Below, in pieces: positions 44,394 to 53,879 of a stretch of 64,000 bases of DNA. The notes beneath the pieces are model-generated. The model was not told the origin of the DNA. It ran no database searches and was given only the letters and a program-made list of their open reading frames with translations. Each line of letters begins with the position of its first letter. Position 1 is the first letter of the stretch. A program made the position numbers and the translations under genes. This DNA is from Brevundimonas mediterranea (GTDB taxonomy: Bacteria; Pseudomonadota; Alphaproteobacteria; Caulobacterales; Caulobacteraceae): contig NZ_CP048751.1 in NCBI RefSeq assembly GCF_011064825.1, positions 3,319,374-3,383,373 of the forward strand. Reading direction: 5' to 3'.

Positions 44394-45022
44394 AGCAACC
44401 GGTCCTGGACCGCCTGCCAAACCCGCGCCTCGACCTCGTCCAGCGATCCCACGGCGTCGATCAGCACGCACCGCTCCGGATGGGCCTCGACGATCCTCAG
44501 AAAGCCCTCGCGCAGTCGCTTATGGAACGCCAGCCCCTTGGACTCGAACCGGGTCTCGAACAGGCCGCGCCCGAACGCCCGCTCCAGCCCCACCTCGACC
44601 GGCAGGTCGAACACCAGGGTCAGGTCCGGCTGATCGTCTCCGACCACGCCCGCATCGATCTGTTCGATAAAGCTCTGGGCAACCCCGCCGCCGGCGCCCT
44701 GATAGGCCCGGCTGCTATCGGCGAACCGGTCGCACACCACCCAGTCGCCGGCCGCCAGCGCCGGCCGGATGGTTCGCTCCAGATGGTCGGAGCGCGAGGC
44801 GTACATCAGCAGGGTCTCGGTCATGGCCGACCAGGGCTCGGCCTCGGTGGCCACGACCAGGTTGCGGATCACCTCCGCCCCCTTCGATCCGCCCGGCTCG
44901 CGCGTGCGCACCACAGTGCGTTCGCCCAGAACAGGCTGCAGCCGCTCGACCAGCCGTCCGACCTGAGTCGACTTGCCGGATCCCTCGCCGCCTTCGAAGC
45001 TTATGAATTTTCCACGGGTCAC
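44390..45022 (-). CDS. tmk: Thymidylate kinase
   Basis: 210 residues. Phosphorylates dTMP to dTDP. P-loop FEGGEGSGKSTQVGRL at residues 8-23, RTREPGGSKGAE, DRFADSSRAYQGAGGG (DRY/DRx motif) and PDLTLVFDLPVEVGLERAFGR with the LID region. Standard length. First gene of the tmk-holB-tatD-mbl chain, 49 bases after rlpA. Confidence 0.97.
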   Translation of the reverse strand: MTRGKFISFEGGEGSGKSTQVGRLVERLQPVLGERTVVRTREPGGSKGAEVIRNLVVATEAEPWSAMTETLLMYASRSDHLERTIRPALAAGDWVVCDRFADSSRAYQGAGGGVAQSFIEQIDAGVVGDDQPDLTLVFDLPVEVGLERAFGRGLFETRFESKGLAFHKRLREGFLRIVEAHPERCVLIDAVGSLDEVEARVWQAVQDRLL

Positions 45023-45071
45023 GCGCCTTCATGGCGCGCGCGGCCCGCCGGACGCAAGCCCGTGCGCGCGA

Positions 45072-45884
45072 TCAACTGCCCGATATCAACAGGGCGCCGA
45101 CATAACCCTTCGCCACGACGGATTGGCGCGCAGCCTCGGCCGCATTGGCGCTCTCCCACGGACCGACCACGACATTATACCGCCCCCCATTCCGGTCTGC
45201 GCGCACCCATCCGCTCAAATGCTCCGCGATTCGGCTCGCCTCGCCCTGGTCCGAGAAGGTCCCCGCCTGCACCCAGAAGCTGGCGACCTCCGCAGCGACA
45301 GCCACCGGAACGGGCGAAGGCGCGGGCGCCGGGGCCGAGCTTGGCGCTCTGGCCGGCCCTTCCGCCCGCGGGATCGTCCCGCCGCCCTGTCGGGGCGCGC
45401 GGCCCAGATACCGGACCCGCACCCGCCCGACGCCCTGCGACAGCATCCCCAGCTCCTGCGCCGCCTCCCGCGACAGGTCGATGATCCGACTGTCAACGAA
45501 CGGGCCCCGATCATTGACCCGGACCACCAGCCGACGACCATTTTCCAGGTTGGTGACCTCGACCAGCCCCGGCAGCGGCAGGGTCTTATGCGCCGCCGTC
45601 AGCTGGTGCATGTCGAACCGCTCGCCGCTTGAGGTCGGCCGCCCGTTGAAGGCGTCCCCGTACCAGGAGGCCATACCGACCTCCTCGTAGTCCGGCTGCT
45701 CCTTGGGCGTGTACCAGCGTCCGCGCACCTGATAGGGCCGCATCGTCCCCGACACGATCGGCGCCGGATCCTTGACCACGGGAATTCCGCTCGCGCCGCC
45801 TTTGCCGCCGACGGTCGAACAGGCCGCCAGCAGCGAGAACAGGCCCAGGATCAGGCCGCTGCGCATCCATTGTCCGGTCGTCAT
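45072..45884 (-). CDS. rlpA: Septal ring lytic transglycosylase RlpA-like lipoprotein with SPOR domain
   Basis: 270 residues: lipoprotein signal (lipobox LAAC at about residue 21), double-psi beta-barrel domain (GMASWYGDAFNGRPTSSGERFD, LPLPGLVEVTNLENGRRLVV, VNDRGPFVDSRIIDLSREAA) with the catalytic-type Asp and His residues, a Pro/Ala linker and a C-terminal SPOR domain (SFWVQAGTFSDQGEASRIAEHL) that binds denuded septal glycan. Start at the second Met. Outer-membrane location inferred. Probably the head of the tmk-holB chain. Confidence 0.93.
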   Translation of the reverse strand: MTTGQWMRSGLILGLFSLLAACSTVGGKGGASGIPVVKDPAPIVSGTMRPYQVRGRWYTPKEQPDYEEVGMASWYGDAFNGRPTSSGERFDMHQLTAAHKTLPLPGLVEVTNLENGRRLVVRVNDRGPFVDSRIIDLSREAAQELGMLSQGVGRVRVRYLGRAPRQGGGTIPRAEGPARAPSSAPAPAPSPVPVAVAAEVASFWVQAGTFSDQGEASRIAEHLSGWVRADRNGGRYNVVVGPWESANAAEAARQSVVAKGYVGALLISGS

Positions 45885-45938
45885 CGGTCGCACCTCGCCT
45901 CGATCCTCAAAAACAGGATGACCGAAGACATTTCCGCT

Positions 45939-45967
45939 TTGGTTAATGCGCCGTTCGCCTGCTATGG
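45939..45967 (+). promoter_or_regulatory. Probable tRNA-Ser promoter
   Basis: TTGGTTA (45939-45945) and GCTATGG (45961-45967), 15 bases apart, match the alphaproteobacterial housekeeping pattern TTGACGS-N10-14-GCTANAWC in its -10 half and partly in its -35 half. The -10 ends 25 bases before the mature tRNA start. Confidence 0.45.
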
Positions 45968-45992
45968 CGTCCGCCTCCGCTCAGCGCGGCAA

Positions 45993-46082
<90 letters not shown>

Positions 46083-46196
46083 TCCTGTCGATTTTACGCT
46101 ATGATGCGATGTTGCGCGCGATAGCTACGCACACGCCGACCCTTTCCGCACCGTCGATCCGTGTTTGTCGATAGGCCTGCCGACAAGACCGGGTTT

Positions 46197-46703
46197 TCAG
46201 TCTTGCGCCTTCTGCCACGCCCGAACTCGGGCTCGGGCATTGGCGTAAGCGGATGAGGTATTAAACTGGATCATACGCCCCTTGGTCCATTTCCCGTACC
46301 AAGCGCCGCCATACAGTTCCTCATCTGACCGGGCCGTGATCGTCACCATCAGTCCTGTCTTCGCATCCTCCAGACGGGCGAGCAGTTCAGGCCATTCGAT
46401 TGCGTTGCAATCGGCGTAGAATTTCTGCGCCAGCAGGCCGAGTTGGTTCCATTTGAAACCGGCCTCGGGATAGTCAACCGGTTCATCCCGGTCGTCACGA
46501 TCCAGCCATTTCAGAACCAACTCGTTCCATCCGACCAGATAGGCCACCAGATCGGCCGGGCTCATGGTGGTTCCGTCGGCATGCCCCTTCATCGTGGCCT
46601 CACGTGCGCGGTTCGGCGGAATTTTCGCTAAATCCGCCATCAGCTTTGCGAACGTGGTCGTAATGGCGGTCAGCAATTCCATCTTTGAGGTTGGAACAGC
46701 CAT
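46197..46703 (-). CDS. ClbS/DfsB family four-helix bundle protein
   Basis: 168 residues opening MAVPTSKMELLTAITTTFAKLMADLA, the DinB-like four-helix fold. GHADGTTMSPADLVAYLVGWNELVLKW and EAGFKWNQLGLLAQKFYADC match the ClbS/DfsB family; ClbS protects colibactin producers from self-damage, others are of unknown use. Start Met at 46703 selected by family alignment. GC is visibly lower than the surroundings and it lies just past a tRNA-Ser gene, which hints at acquisition. Confidence 0.82.
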   Translation of the reverse strand: MAVPTSKMELLTAITTTFAKLMADLAKIPPNRAREATMKGHADGTTMSPADLVAYLVGWNELVLKWLDRDDRDEPVDYPEAGFKWNQLGLLAQKFYADCNAIEWPELLARLEDAKTGLMVTITARSDEELYGGAWYGKWTKGRMIQFNTSSAYANARARVRAWQKAQD

Positions 46704-46793
46704 AAGGCTCCTTCCCATGTAAGCATCGATCTTCGAAATGATCCGCCCAACTCGGCCGGCCATTTGCCGAGCGATCGCCCTGACCGCCCCCTT

Positions 46794-47330
46794 TCAGGTC
46801 ACGCGACGCTTCTCAAGTTTCCGGGCCAGGGTGCGGCGATGCATGCCGAGGCGGCGAGCGGCTTCGGAGATGTTGAAGTCCGTCTCCACCAGGGTCTCGT
46901 GGATCCGTTCCCATTCCAGGGTCTTGATCGAGGTCGGGCGGCTGGTCAGCGGCGTGGCGGCGTCGCCCGACGCCTTGCCGAAGGCGGCTTCGATGTCATC
47001 GGTGCTGGCCGGCTTGGCCAAATAGTGACGGGCGCCCAGTTTGATCGCCTCCACCGCCGTGGCGATACTGGCGAAGCCGGTCAGGACGACGATGTTCATG
47101 TCGGCGTCAAAGGCGCGAAGGGTCGAGACGCACCCCAGGCCGGAGGCGCCGCCCAGTTTGAGATCGACCACGGCGAAGCCCGGCCGGTGAATTTTCAACA
47201 CTTCGGCCATCTGATCCGGGCCGTCCGCGCTGACCACCGTATACCCCCGCCGTTCGAAGGACTTGCGCAGGGTGCGCGAGAAGGATTCGTCGTCCTCGAC
47301 GATCAACAGGGTCGGGGTTTCATCAGTCAT
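46794..47330 (-). CDS. regA: Redox response regulator, ActR/PrrA/RegA family
   Basis: 178 residues: receiver domain (LLIVEDDESFSRTL acid pocket, phospho-Asp in AVVDLKLGGASGLG near residue 55, Lys in LAKPAS) and a C-terminal Fis-like HTH (NISEAARRLGMHRRTLARKLEKR), almost invariant in RegA proteins. Controls respiration, and in relatives photosynthesis or nitrogen fixation, in answer to RegB. Overlaps the regB stop by 8 bases; last gene of the oxidase operon. Confidence 0.95.
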   Translation of the reverse strand: MTDETPTLLIVEDDESFSRTLRKSFERRGYTVVSADGPDQMAEVLKIHRPGFAVVDLKLGGASGLGCVSTLRAFDADMNIVVLTGFASIATAVEAIKLGARHYLAKPASTDDIEAAFGKASGDAATPLTSRPTSIKTLEWERIHETLVETDFNISEAARRLGMHRRTLARKLEKRRVT

Positions 47331-48654
47331 CGGACATCTCCTGCGGCGCCAGGGCGGCGATGGGGAGGATCAACCGCACCTCGCCGCCGCCAGCTGGGGG
47401 ATTGGACGCTTCAACCGCGCCGCCCAGCGAACGCATCACATTCACCAGAAGAAACAAGCCCAAACCCGCGCCGGGGCGATCCTTCGTCGAATTATAGGGT
47501 TTGCCCAGCCGCTCCAGAATCGTGGCTGGAAAGCCGGGCCCATTGTCGCGGATCGCAAATTCCAGCTGCCCGTCGCGAACGACCGGAGACACGAAGATGC
47601 GGCGAGCCCCCGCCTCCACCGCATTGTCGAACAGGACGCCGAAGACCTGACGCAGGGCGGGGTCGGCGATGACGCTCGGATCGGGTCCGGTCCATGCCGT
47701 GACCTCGACCCGGACACGGGCGTCACGGGCGCTCCAGCCCTGAACCACCTCGTTCAGAAACCGGCCCATGGTCGTGCGCATCGGCGCCTGGCCTCTCGCC
47801 TCGCCCGCCGACATCAGGATGCCGGTGACGATGGCCTTGCAGCGTTCGACCTCGGCCTGCATCACGTCCATGTCCTGCTTCAGGTCCGCATCGGCCTTCA
47901 GCATCGGCATCCTTCGCCAGTCGCTCAGTATGACCGACAGCGACGCCAGGGGCGTACCCAGCTCGTGCGCCGCCCCCGAAGCCAGCAGGCCCATGCGCAC
48001 GATGTGATCCTGTTCCGTCGCCTGCTGGCGCACATCGGCGACATAGGCGTCGCGGGCGCGCAGATTGTCGTTGATCCGCGTCATGAACAGCACCAGCAGC
48101 ACCGCCATCAACAGGAAACAGATCAGGCTGCCCTGCATATAGAGGCTCAACAGAGCATCCTCGCTGTCGGGCGGCAGGTTCAGCGGCCGGTTGAATACGC
48201 CAAGGCCGGCGAAACACAGACTGGTGACGCCGATCAGCGACCAGGCGTAGACGGGGGCCAGAAGCACCGCGCCGAGCACGACCTGCAGCAGATAGAGGGC
48301 CACGAACGGATTGGCCGCGCCGCCGGTGAGGAAAAGCTGCCACGTCAGGGCCGCGACATCGGCCAGCAAGGCCAGCATGAGTTCCTGATCCGAGATGGCG
48401 TCCCGGCGCTGCGTCAGCGGGACGCTGACCAGATTGACCAGGGCCAGGCCGGCGGGTGCGATCAGCAGCCAGAAGACCGGCAGGCGGATGCCCATGACAA
48501 AATGGACCAGCAGTATGGTGGCGACCTGACCGGCGACCGCCAGCCAGCGCAGCTGGATCAGCAGGCGAAGATTTCGCCGGTTCGCGGTTTCCTGCGACAC
48601 CGCCGTCTCGCGCCAGTCGCCGATGCCCAGCAGGCGTTGAAGCGTCTTGGTCAT
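47323..48654 (-). CDS. regB: Redox-sensing histidine kinase, ActS/PrrB/RegB family
   Basis: 443 residues with six membrane helices in the first 200. The quinone-binding heptad GGxxNPF is present as GGAANPF, the H-box is GAAHELGTPLASLSV, and the redox-active cysteine of RegB is conserved in VERCKAIVTGIL. HATPase motifs: FDNAVEAGA, DNGPGFP, GAGLGLFLLVNVM. It senses the ubiquinone pool redox state and phosphorylates RegA. Its ATG overlaps the SURF1 stop by 4 bases, tying it to the cyo genes. Confidence 0.96.
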   Translation of the reverse strand: MTKTLQRLLGIGDWRETAVSQETANRRNLRLLIQLRWLAVAGQVATILLVHFVMGIRLPVFWLLIAPAGLALVNLVSVPLTQRRDAISDQELMLALLADVAALTWQLFLTGGAANPFVALYLLQVVLGAVLLAPVYAWSLIGVTSLCFAGLGVFNRPLNLPPDSEDALLSLYMQGSLICFLLMAVLLVLFMTRINDNLRARDAYVADVRQQATEQDHIVRMGLLASGAAHELGTPLASLSVILSDWRRMPMLKADADLKQDMDVMQAEVERCKAIVTGILMSAGEARGQAPMRTTMGRFLNEVVQGWSARDARVRVEVTAWTGPDPSVIADPALRQVFGVLFDNAVEAGARRIFVSPVVRDGQLEFAIRDNGPGFPATILERLGKPYNSTKDRPGAGLGLFLLVNVMRSLGGAVEASNPPAGGGEVRLILPIAALAPQEMSDD

Positions 48655-49331
48655 TGCGCGGATCGACGGCGCCGGACTTCGCGGGCCACGAGCCAGAAGC
48701 CGACAAGGGTCATCAGGGCCATGCCGAACCAGGTCAGGGCGTAGACGAGATGGCTGTTAGGGAATTTCACGATGGTCAGACCGCCCCTGGGCCAGCCGTC
48801 GGGATTGGGCGTCGCGTCGGCGTCTATGAAATAGGGCGCGACATTCGACAGCTCCTTGGCTGCAGCGATGGCCGCAACGTCGCGCGAGTACCAGCGGTCG
48901 CCCGCCGGGTCATTCGTGCGCAGAAAACCGCCCTTGGGTTCGGTGATGCGCAACAGGCCGGTCACCTGTTGTTCGCCCGTCGCCTGCCCGCCCGGTCGAT
49001 CCTTCTGCAAACGACGCTGTGGCGTGACGAAGCCCCGATTGATCAGAATCGTGGCGCCGGCGTCGGTCTGCAGCGGCGTCATGACCCAGAATCCGGCGCC
49101 GTAATCCGTGACGGCCTGAACCAGGGTCTCCCGGTCATGTCGAAAAACGCCCCGCGCCGTGACGCGGCGATACTGGTCCGTCTCTCTCGACACCGTCGGC
49201 CAGGCGTCCGGCCCCGGCGCGGGTTGCGGCGCGGCGTGCACCCTCGCTTCGACCTGGGCGATCAGGTCGGTCTTCCACGCCAGTCGCTGCAACTGCCATC
49301 CGCCCAGGGCGACGAAGCCCGCGAACAGCAA
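48651..49331 (-). CDS. SURF1 family protein
   Basis: Assembly factor for haem-copper oxidases, with an N-terminal and a C-terminal membrane helix flanking a periplasmic domain. Features: LGGWQLQRLAWK, TDYGAGFWVMTPL, ILINRGFVTPQRR, WYSRDVAAIA, HLVYALTWFGMALMTLVGFWLV. 226 residues from the TTG at 49331, but the first helix begins before it in the same open frame (about 49376 to 49331), so the real start probably lies upstream at a CTG or other non-canonical codon after the cyoD stop. Usually linked to aa3 oxidase; here within a cyo operon. Confidence 0.88.
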   Translation of the reverse strand: MLFAGFVALGGWQLQRLAWKTDLIAQVEARVHAAPQPAPGPDAWPTVSRETDQYRRVTARGVFRHDRETLVQAVTDYGAGFWVMTPLQTDAGATILINRGFVTPQRRLQKDRPGGQATGEQQVTGLLRITEPKGGFLRTNDPAGDRWYSRDVAAIAAAKELSNVAPYFIDADATPNPDGWPRGGLTIVKFPNSHLVYALTWFGMALMTLVGFWLVAREVRRRRSAQ

Positions 49332-49421
49332 CGCCGCGCCGAAGCCGGCCCAGAACAGGGTCGGCGACAGACGCGGCGCGTTTGGGCCTTGGGCCTTGAT
49401 GGCGATCTCCCGGGCCTGTCC

Positions 49422-49817
49422 TCAGGAGGACATCTGGCTCATTTCGTGGGTGGCGGGCATCATGTTGGTGTTCAGGTGGTACATCACCCACAGCGAACCC
49501 GACAGGGCGATGACCACCACGATGATCGTGAAGATCAGGGCCAGCATGGTCCAGCCGCCCTCCGACTTGGAGTTCATGTGCAGGAAGTAGATCATGTGGA
49601 CCACGATCTGCACCACGGCGAACGCCATGACGATCAGGGCCGTCGCCTGGGGCGGCAAGGCGCCGGTCATCACCAGGGCGAACGGGATGGCCGTCAGGAT
49701 CACCGACAGCACGAAACCGATCATATAGCTCCTGAAGGAGCCGTGATTGTGCGCCTCGTGGCCCAGGTGGTCCACCTCGTGCGACTCGGGCGAGTGATCG
49801 TTGTTGTCGGCGCTCAT
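49422..49817 (-). CDS. cyoD: Cytochrome o ubiquinol oxidase subunit IV
   Basis: 131 residues with three membrane helices (YMIGFVLSVILTAIPFALVM, TALIVMAFAVVQIVVHMIYF, LALIFTIIVVVIALSGSLWV) and a His-rich N-terminus. HMIYFLHM is the CyoD signature. Assists assembly of the Cu centre in subunit I. Start overlaps the cyoC stop by 4 bases. Confidence 0.96.
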   Translation of the reverse strand: MSADNNDHSPESHEVDHLGHEAHNHGSFRSYMIGFVLSVILTAIPFALVMTGALPPQATALIVMAFAVVQIVVHMIYFLHMNSKSEGGWTMLALIFTIIVVVIALSGSLWVMYHLNTNMMPATHEMSQMSS

Positions 49818-50437
49818 CGAACCATGCCCAGCAGATAGACGAAGGTGAAGACGCCGATCCAGATGACGTCGAGGAAGTGCCAGAACATCGACAGGCACAT
49901 CAGGCGGCGTTTGTTGGCGGGGATCAGGCCCTTCCAGCTGACCTGAACCATCAGCGTCACCAGCCAGATGATGCCGAAGGTCACGTGCAGGCCGTGGGTG
50001 CCAACCAGGGTGAAGAAGGCAGACAGGAAGGCGCTGCGTTGCGGCGTCGCGCCTTCATGGATCAGGTGCGCGAACTCGTAGAGTTCGATTCCCAGGAAGG
50101 CCAGACCAAACAGGCCGGTGATCGCCAGCCAGATCAGGGTCTGGGTCCTGTTGTTCTTGTCCATCGCCAGCATGGCGAAGCCGTAGGTGATCGACGAGAA
50201 CAGCAGCATGGCGGTGTTGACCGCCACCAGCTCCAGGTCGAACAGCTCCTTGGGTCCCGGCCCGGCGGCGTAGTTGCCGCCCAGGACGCCGAACACGGCG
50301 AACAGCATCGCAAAGATGAGGCAGTCGCTCATCAGATAGAGCCAGAAGCCCAGCATGGTGCTGGAGCCTTCCTCGTGATGCGGCTCCTCTTCCAGATGGA
50401 AGACGTTCGGGTCGATCTCAGTCGCGGTCACGCTCAT
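49814..50437 (-). CDS. cyoC: Cytochrome o ubiquinol oxidase subunit III
   Basis: 207 residues, five membrane helices. TMLGFWLYLMSDCLIFAMLF opens the fold and includes the conserved Glu-less Asp of CyoC; HGLHVTFGIIWLVTLMVQV and CLSMFWHFLDVIWIGVFTFVYL close it. Three bases after cyoB. Confidence 0.97.
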   Translation of the reverse strand: MSVTATEIDPNVFHLEEEPHHEEGSSTMLGFWLYLMSDCLIFAMLFAVFGVLGGNYAAGPGPKELFDLELVAVNTAMLLFSSITYGFAMLAMDKNNRTQTLIWLAITGLFGLAFLGIELYEFAHLIHEGATPQRSAFLSAFFTLVGTHGLHVTFGIIWLVTLMVQVSWKGLIPANKRRLMCLSMFWHFLDVIWIGVFTFVYLLGMVR

Positions 50438-50440
50438 GGA

Positions 50441-52444
50441 TCAGGCCTCCGTTCCGGCCAGGGCGCGCGTGCGCGCCTCTTCGGTTTCGCGCACCTCATC
50501 CTCAGGGATGTAGTAGTCGCGCTTGTAGTTGAAGGTGTGGGCGATCGAGACCGCCAGCACGCCCACGAAGGTCAGGGCCGCCAGCCACCAGATGTACCAG
50601 ATCAGCGCCAGACCCATCACCAGGCACAGGCCCGAGATGATGACCCCCGTGCCCGTGTTCGAGGGCATGTGGATGGCGCGATAGCCGGACAGCGGACGCT
50701 GATAGCCCTTCTTCTTCATGTCCCACCAGGCGTCGGAGTCATGGATGACCGGCGTGGAGGCGAAGTTGTAGGCGGGCGGAGGTGAAGAGGTGGCCCATTC
50801 CAGGGTGCGGCCGCCCCACGGATCGCCCGTGATGTCACGCAGCTTGTCGCGATTGATGATCGAGACCGCGAACTGGATGAACATGGCCGCGATGCCCAGG
50901 GCGATGACGCCTGCGCCGATGGCGGCGATGACGAACCAGATCTGCAAGGACGGGTCGTCGAACACCCGCATCCGGCGCGTCACGCCCATGAGACCCAGGA
51001 CATACAGGGGCGCGAACGCCAGCCAGAAGCCCGGCACCCAGCACCAGAAGCTGACCAGCCCCCAGAACTTGTTGAGTCTGAAGCCGAAAGCCTTGGGCCA
51101 CCAGAAGTTGATGGCGGCGAACAGGCCGAACAACACGCCGCCGATGATGACGTTGTGGAAGTGGGCGACCAGGAACAGCGAGTTGTGCAGCACGAAGTCG
51201 GCCGGCGGCACGGCCAGAAGCACGCCGGTCAATCCGCCGATCACGAAGGTCAGCATGAAGGCGACCAGCCACATCATCGGCAGTTCGAAACGGATACGGC
51301 CCCGATACATGGTGAAGAGCCAGTTGAAGATCTTCGCCCCCGTCGGGATCGAGATGATCATCGTGGTGATGCCGAAGAAGGAGTTCACCGACGCGCCCGA
51401 ACCCATGGTGAAGAAGTGGTGGAGCCACACCAGGTACGACAGGATCGTGATCACGACCGTCGCGTAGACCATCGAGGTGTAGCCGAACAGCTTCTTGCCC
51501 GAGAAGGTCGAGGCGACTTCCGAGAAGACGCCGAACAGCGGCAGGATCAGGATGTAGACCTCAGGGTGGCCCCAGATCCAGATCAGGTTCACGTACATCA
51601 TCGGGTTGCCGCCGAAGTCGTTCGTGAAGAAGTTGGTGCCGACATAGCGGTCCAGCGTCAGCAAGGCCAGGACGGCGGTCAGGACCGGGAAGGACGCCAC
51701 GATCAGGACGTTGGTGCAGAGAGACGTCCAGGTGAAGATCGGCATCTTCATCATGCCCATGCCCGGCGCCCGCATCTTCACGATGGTGGCGATCAGGTTG
51801 ATGCCGGACAGGGTCGTCCCCACCCCCGCAATCTGCAGCGCCCATATGTAATAGTCCACCCCGACGCCGGGGCTGTAGCCGATGCCGGACAGCGGCGGAT
51901 AGGCCAGCCAGCCCGTGCGGGCGAACTCGCCGACGAACAGCGAGGCCATGACGATGATGGCGCCGGCCGTCGTCATCCAGAAGCTGAAATTGTTGAGGAA
52001 GGGGAAGGAGACGTCGCGCGCGCCGATCTGCAGCGGCACGACATAGTTCATGATCCCCGTCACCATCGGCATGGCCACGAAGAAGATCATGATCACCCCG
52101 TGAGCGGTGAAGACCTGATCATAGTGGTGTGCGTTCAGATAGCCTTCGGACCCGCCGAACGCCATCGCCTGCTGCAGGCGCATCATGATGGCGTCGGCGA
52201 AGCCGCGCACGAACATGATCAGACCCAGGATCATGTACATGATCCCGATCTTCTTGTGGTCCACGGTCGTGAACCATTCCTTCCAGAGATAGCCCCAGAG
52301 CTTGAAATAGGTCAGGGCGCCCAGCAGGGCGACGCCGCCCAGCAGGACCACGATCATGGTCACGACCAGGATCGGCTCGTGCAATGGCAGAGCCTCGAGC
52401 GTCAACCGCCCGAAGATGAGTGGAATGAGGGTGTCAGCGTTCAT
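50441..52444 (-). CDS. cyoB: Cytochrome o ubiquinol oxidase subunit I
   Basis: 667-residue catalytic subunit that oxidises ubiquinol, reduces oxygen and pumps protons. Quinol site [14 protein letters not shown] (R71/D75 equivalents), haem ligand in [15 protein letters not shown], CuB/cross-linked Tyr motif [22 protein letters not shown]-channel, [11 protein letters not shown] for the CuB His pair, and [15 protein letters not shown] for the high-spin haem. Thirteen to fifteen membrane helices. Full length. Confidence 0.98.
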   Translation of the reverse strand: MNADTLIPLIFGRLTLEALPLHEPILVVTMIVVLLGGVALLGALTYFKLWGYLWKEWFTTVDHKKIGIMYMILGLIMFVRGFADAIMMRLQQAMAFGGSEGYLNAHHYDQVFTAHGVIMIFFVAMPMVTGIMNYVVPLQIGARDVSFPFLNNFSFWMTTAGAIIVMASLFVGEFARTGWLAYPPLSGIGYSPGVGVDYYIWALQIAGVGTTLSGINLIATIVKMRAPGMGMMKMPIFTWTSLCTNVLIVASFPVLTAVLALLTLDRYVGTNFFTNDFGGNPMMYVNLIWIWGHPEVYILILPLFGVFSEVASTFSGKKLFGYTSMVYATVVITILSYLVWLHHFFTMGSGASVNSFFGITTMIISIPTGAKIFNWLFTMYRGRIRFELPMMWLVAFMLTFVIGGLTGVLLAVPPADFVLHNSLFLVAHFHNVIIGGVLFGLFAAINFWWPKAFGFRLNKFWGLVSFWCWVPGFWLAFAPLYVLGLMGVTRRMRVFDDPSLQIWFVIAAIGAGVIALGIAAMFIQFAVSIINRDKLRDITGDPWGGRTLEWATSSPPPAYNFASTPVIHDSDAWWDMKKKGYQRPLSGYRAIHMPSNTGTGVIISGLCLVMGLALIWYIWWLAALTFVGVLAVSIAHTFNYKRDYYIPEDEVRETEEARTRALAGTEA

Positions 52445-52457
52445 CGACTGTGTTCGC

Positions 52458-53669
52458 TCAGGCGTTGGGGGAGGAACGGACGTCGGTCGAAACCGCCCCC
52501 GTCGATTGTTTGTCTGTGGACAGCGACGCCATCGGCACGCCCTGGGTCAAACCCAGGCCCGACAAAGGCGCCAGGCTGACAGGGGCGCTGGCCGCGTCAA
52601 GTTCGGCCCGGCGGATGCGATCAGCGGCCGCAGCCTCGGCCTGCAGCGGCGTGCAGATGGTCATGACATAGCTGTCGTTCGAGCCGAAGATCGCCGCGTT
52701 CTTTCCGCGACCGGCGTACTTGTCATAGACCAGCGGCATGGTGTTGCGCACCGAGGCCATGGTCAGGCCGCCCTTGCGGTCGATTTCCATCATCTCGCCC
52801 ATGCACATCTTGCCCGGCTCGACGCACATGTTGAGGATCGCGTCCCACAGGCCGCCGTCGACCGTGGAGAAACGCATCGCCGGCACCTTCTCGCTGGGCT
52901 TTTCCAGTTCGAGGTAACGGTCGCGATCCAGCGCCTGACCGCCCTGGCGAACCCCGGCGATCCAGCCGTCAAAGCCTGCCTGGTCCATACCGTGGAAGGC
53001 GAAACGCATGTGCGAGAAGCCGTCGCCGGAATAGTTGGCCGAGAAGCCTTCATACTCGCCCGGACGGTTGATGACGGCGTGCAGCTTCGTCTCCATGCCC
53101 GGCATGGCGTAGATCTGGCCAGCCAGGGCGGGAATATAGAAGGAGTTCATCACCGAGGACGAGGTGATGTGGAAGCGGATGGGGCGATCCACAGGCGCGG
53201 CCAGTTCGTTGACGGTGGCGACGCCGTACTGCGGATAGATGAACAGCCATTTCCAATCGAGCGCGACCACATTGACCTGCAGCGGCTCAATGCTTTCGTC
53301 CACCGCCTGCCCCGGCTTGATCCGGTCGATCGGGCGGTAAGGATCGAGAAGGTGAGTGCCGGCCCAGGTCAGGGCGCCCAGGCAGATGATGATCAGCAGG
53401 GGCGCGGCCCAGATCACGACCTCCAGATGGGTCGAGTGGTCCCAGTCCGGTTGGTATTCCGCGTCCTTGTTCGACGCCCGGTACTTCCAGGCGAAGAATA
53501 CGGTCAGCGCCATCACCGGAACGATGATGATCAGCATCAGCAGGGTGGAGATCATCAGCAGGTCGCCCTGCTGCTGGGCGATGTCGCCGGCGGGTTTCAG
53601 CACGACCAGATTACAGGCCGACAGAAGCGCCACCATGGGCACGAGCAGGAGTAGGCGCAGACGGCGCAA
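52458..53669 (-). CDS. cyoA: Cytochrome o ubiquinol oxidase subunit II
   Basis: 403 residues from TTG 53669 (GGAG 6 bases upstream), giving a clean lipoprotein signal [19 protein letters not shown] (Cys19). Two membrane helices follow ([39 protein letters not shown]) and a cupredoxin-fold periplasmic domain ([48 protein letters not shown]) lacking CuA ligands, as expected of a quinol oxidase. About 80 residues longer at the C-terminus than E. coli CyoA. An in-frame ATG at 53765 would hide the signal, so it is disfavoured. First gene of the cyoABCD-surf1-regBA operon. Confidence 0.93.
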   Translation of the reverse strand: MRRLRLLLLVPMVALLSACNLVVLKPAGDIAQQQGDLLMISTLLMLIIIVPVMALTVFFAWKYRASNKDAEYQPDWDHSTHLEVVIWAAPLLIIICLGALTWAGTHLLDPYRPIDRIKPGQAVDESIEPLQVNVVALDWKWLFIYPQYGVATVNELAAPVDRPIRFHITSSSVMNSFYIPALAGQIYAMPGMETKLHAVINRPGEYEGFSANYSGDGFSHMRFAFHGMDQAGFDGWIAGVRQGGQALDRDRYLELEKPSEKVPAMRFSTVDGGLWDAILNMCVEPGKMCMGEMMEIDRKGGLTMASVRNTMPLVYDKYAGRGKNAAIFGSNDSYVMTICTPLQAEAAAADRIRRAELDAASAPVSLAPLSGLGLTQGVPMASLSTDKQSTGAVSTDVRSSPNA

Positions 53670-53879
53670 GGCGGCTCCAATCGGGAAACATCGGACAACA
53701 GGGAGGAGTCGCGACGGTTGGCGTTCGAACTGGGCCGGATAGTCAGCTTCGATCAGAAACGACATTGGACAATCTGTCCTATCCTCAGATCGCGACTTTC
53801 GTCGCAAAGGGCGCCCGGTCATAATGCGGCATTACCGACGCATGCCCAAATCTCAAATTTCACGGAGCGATCCCAGCCC

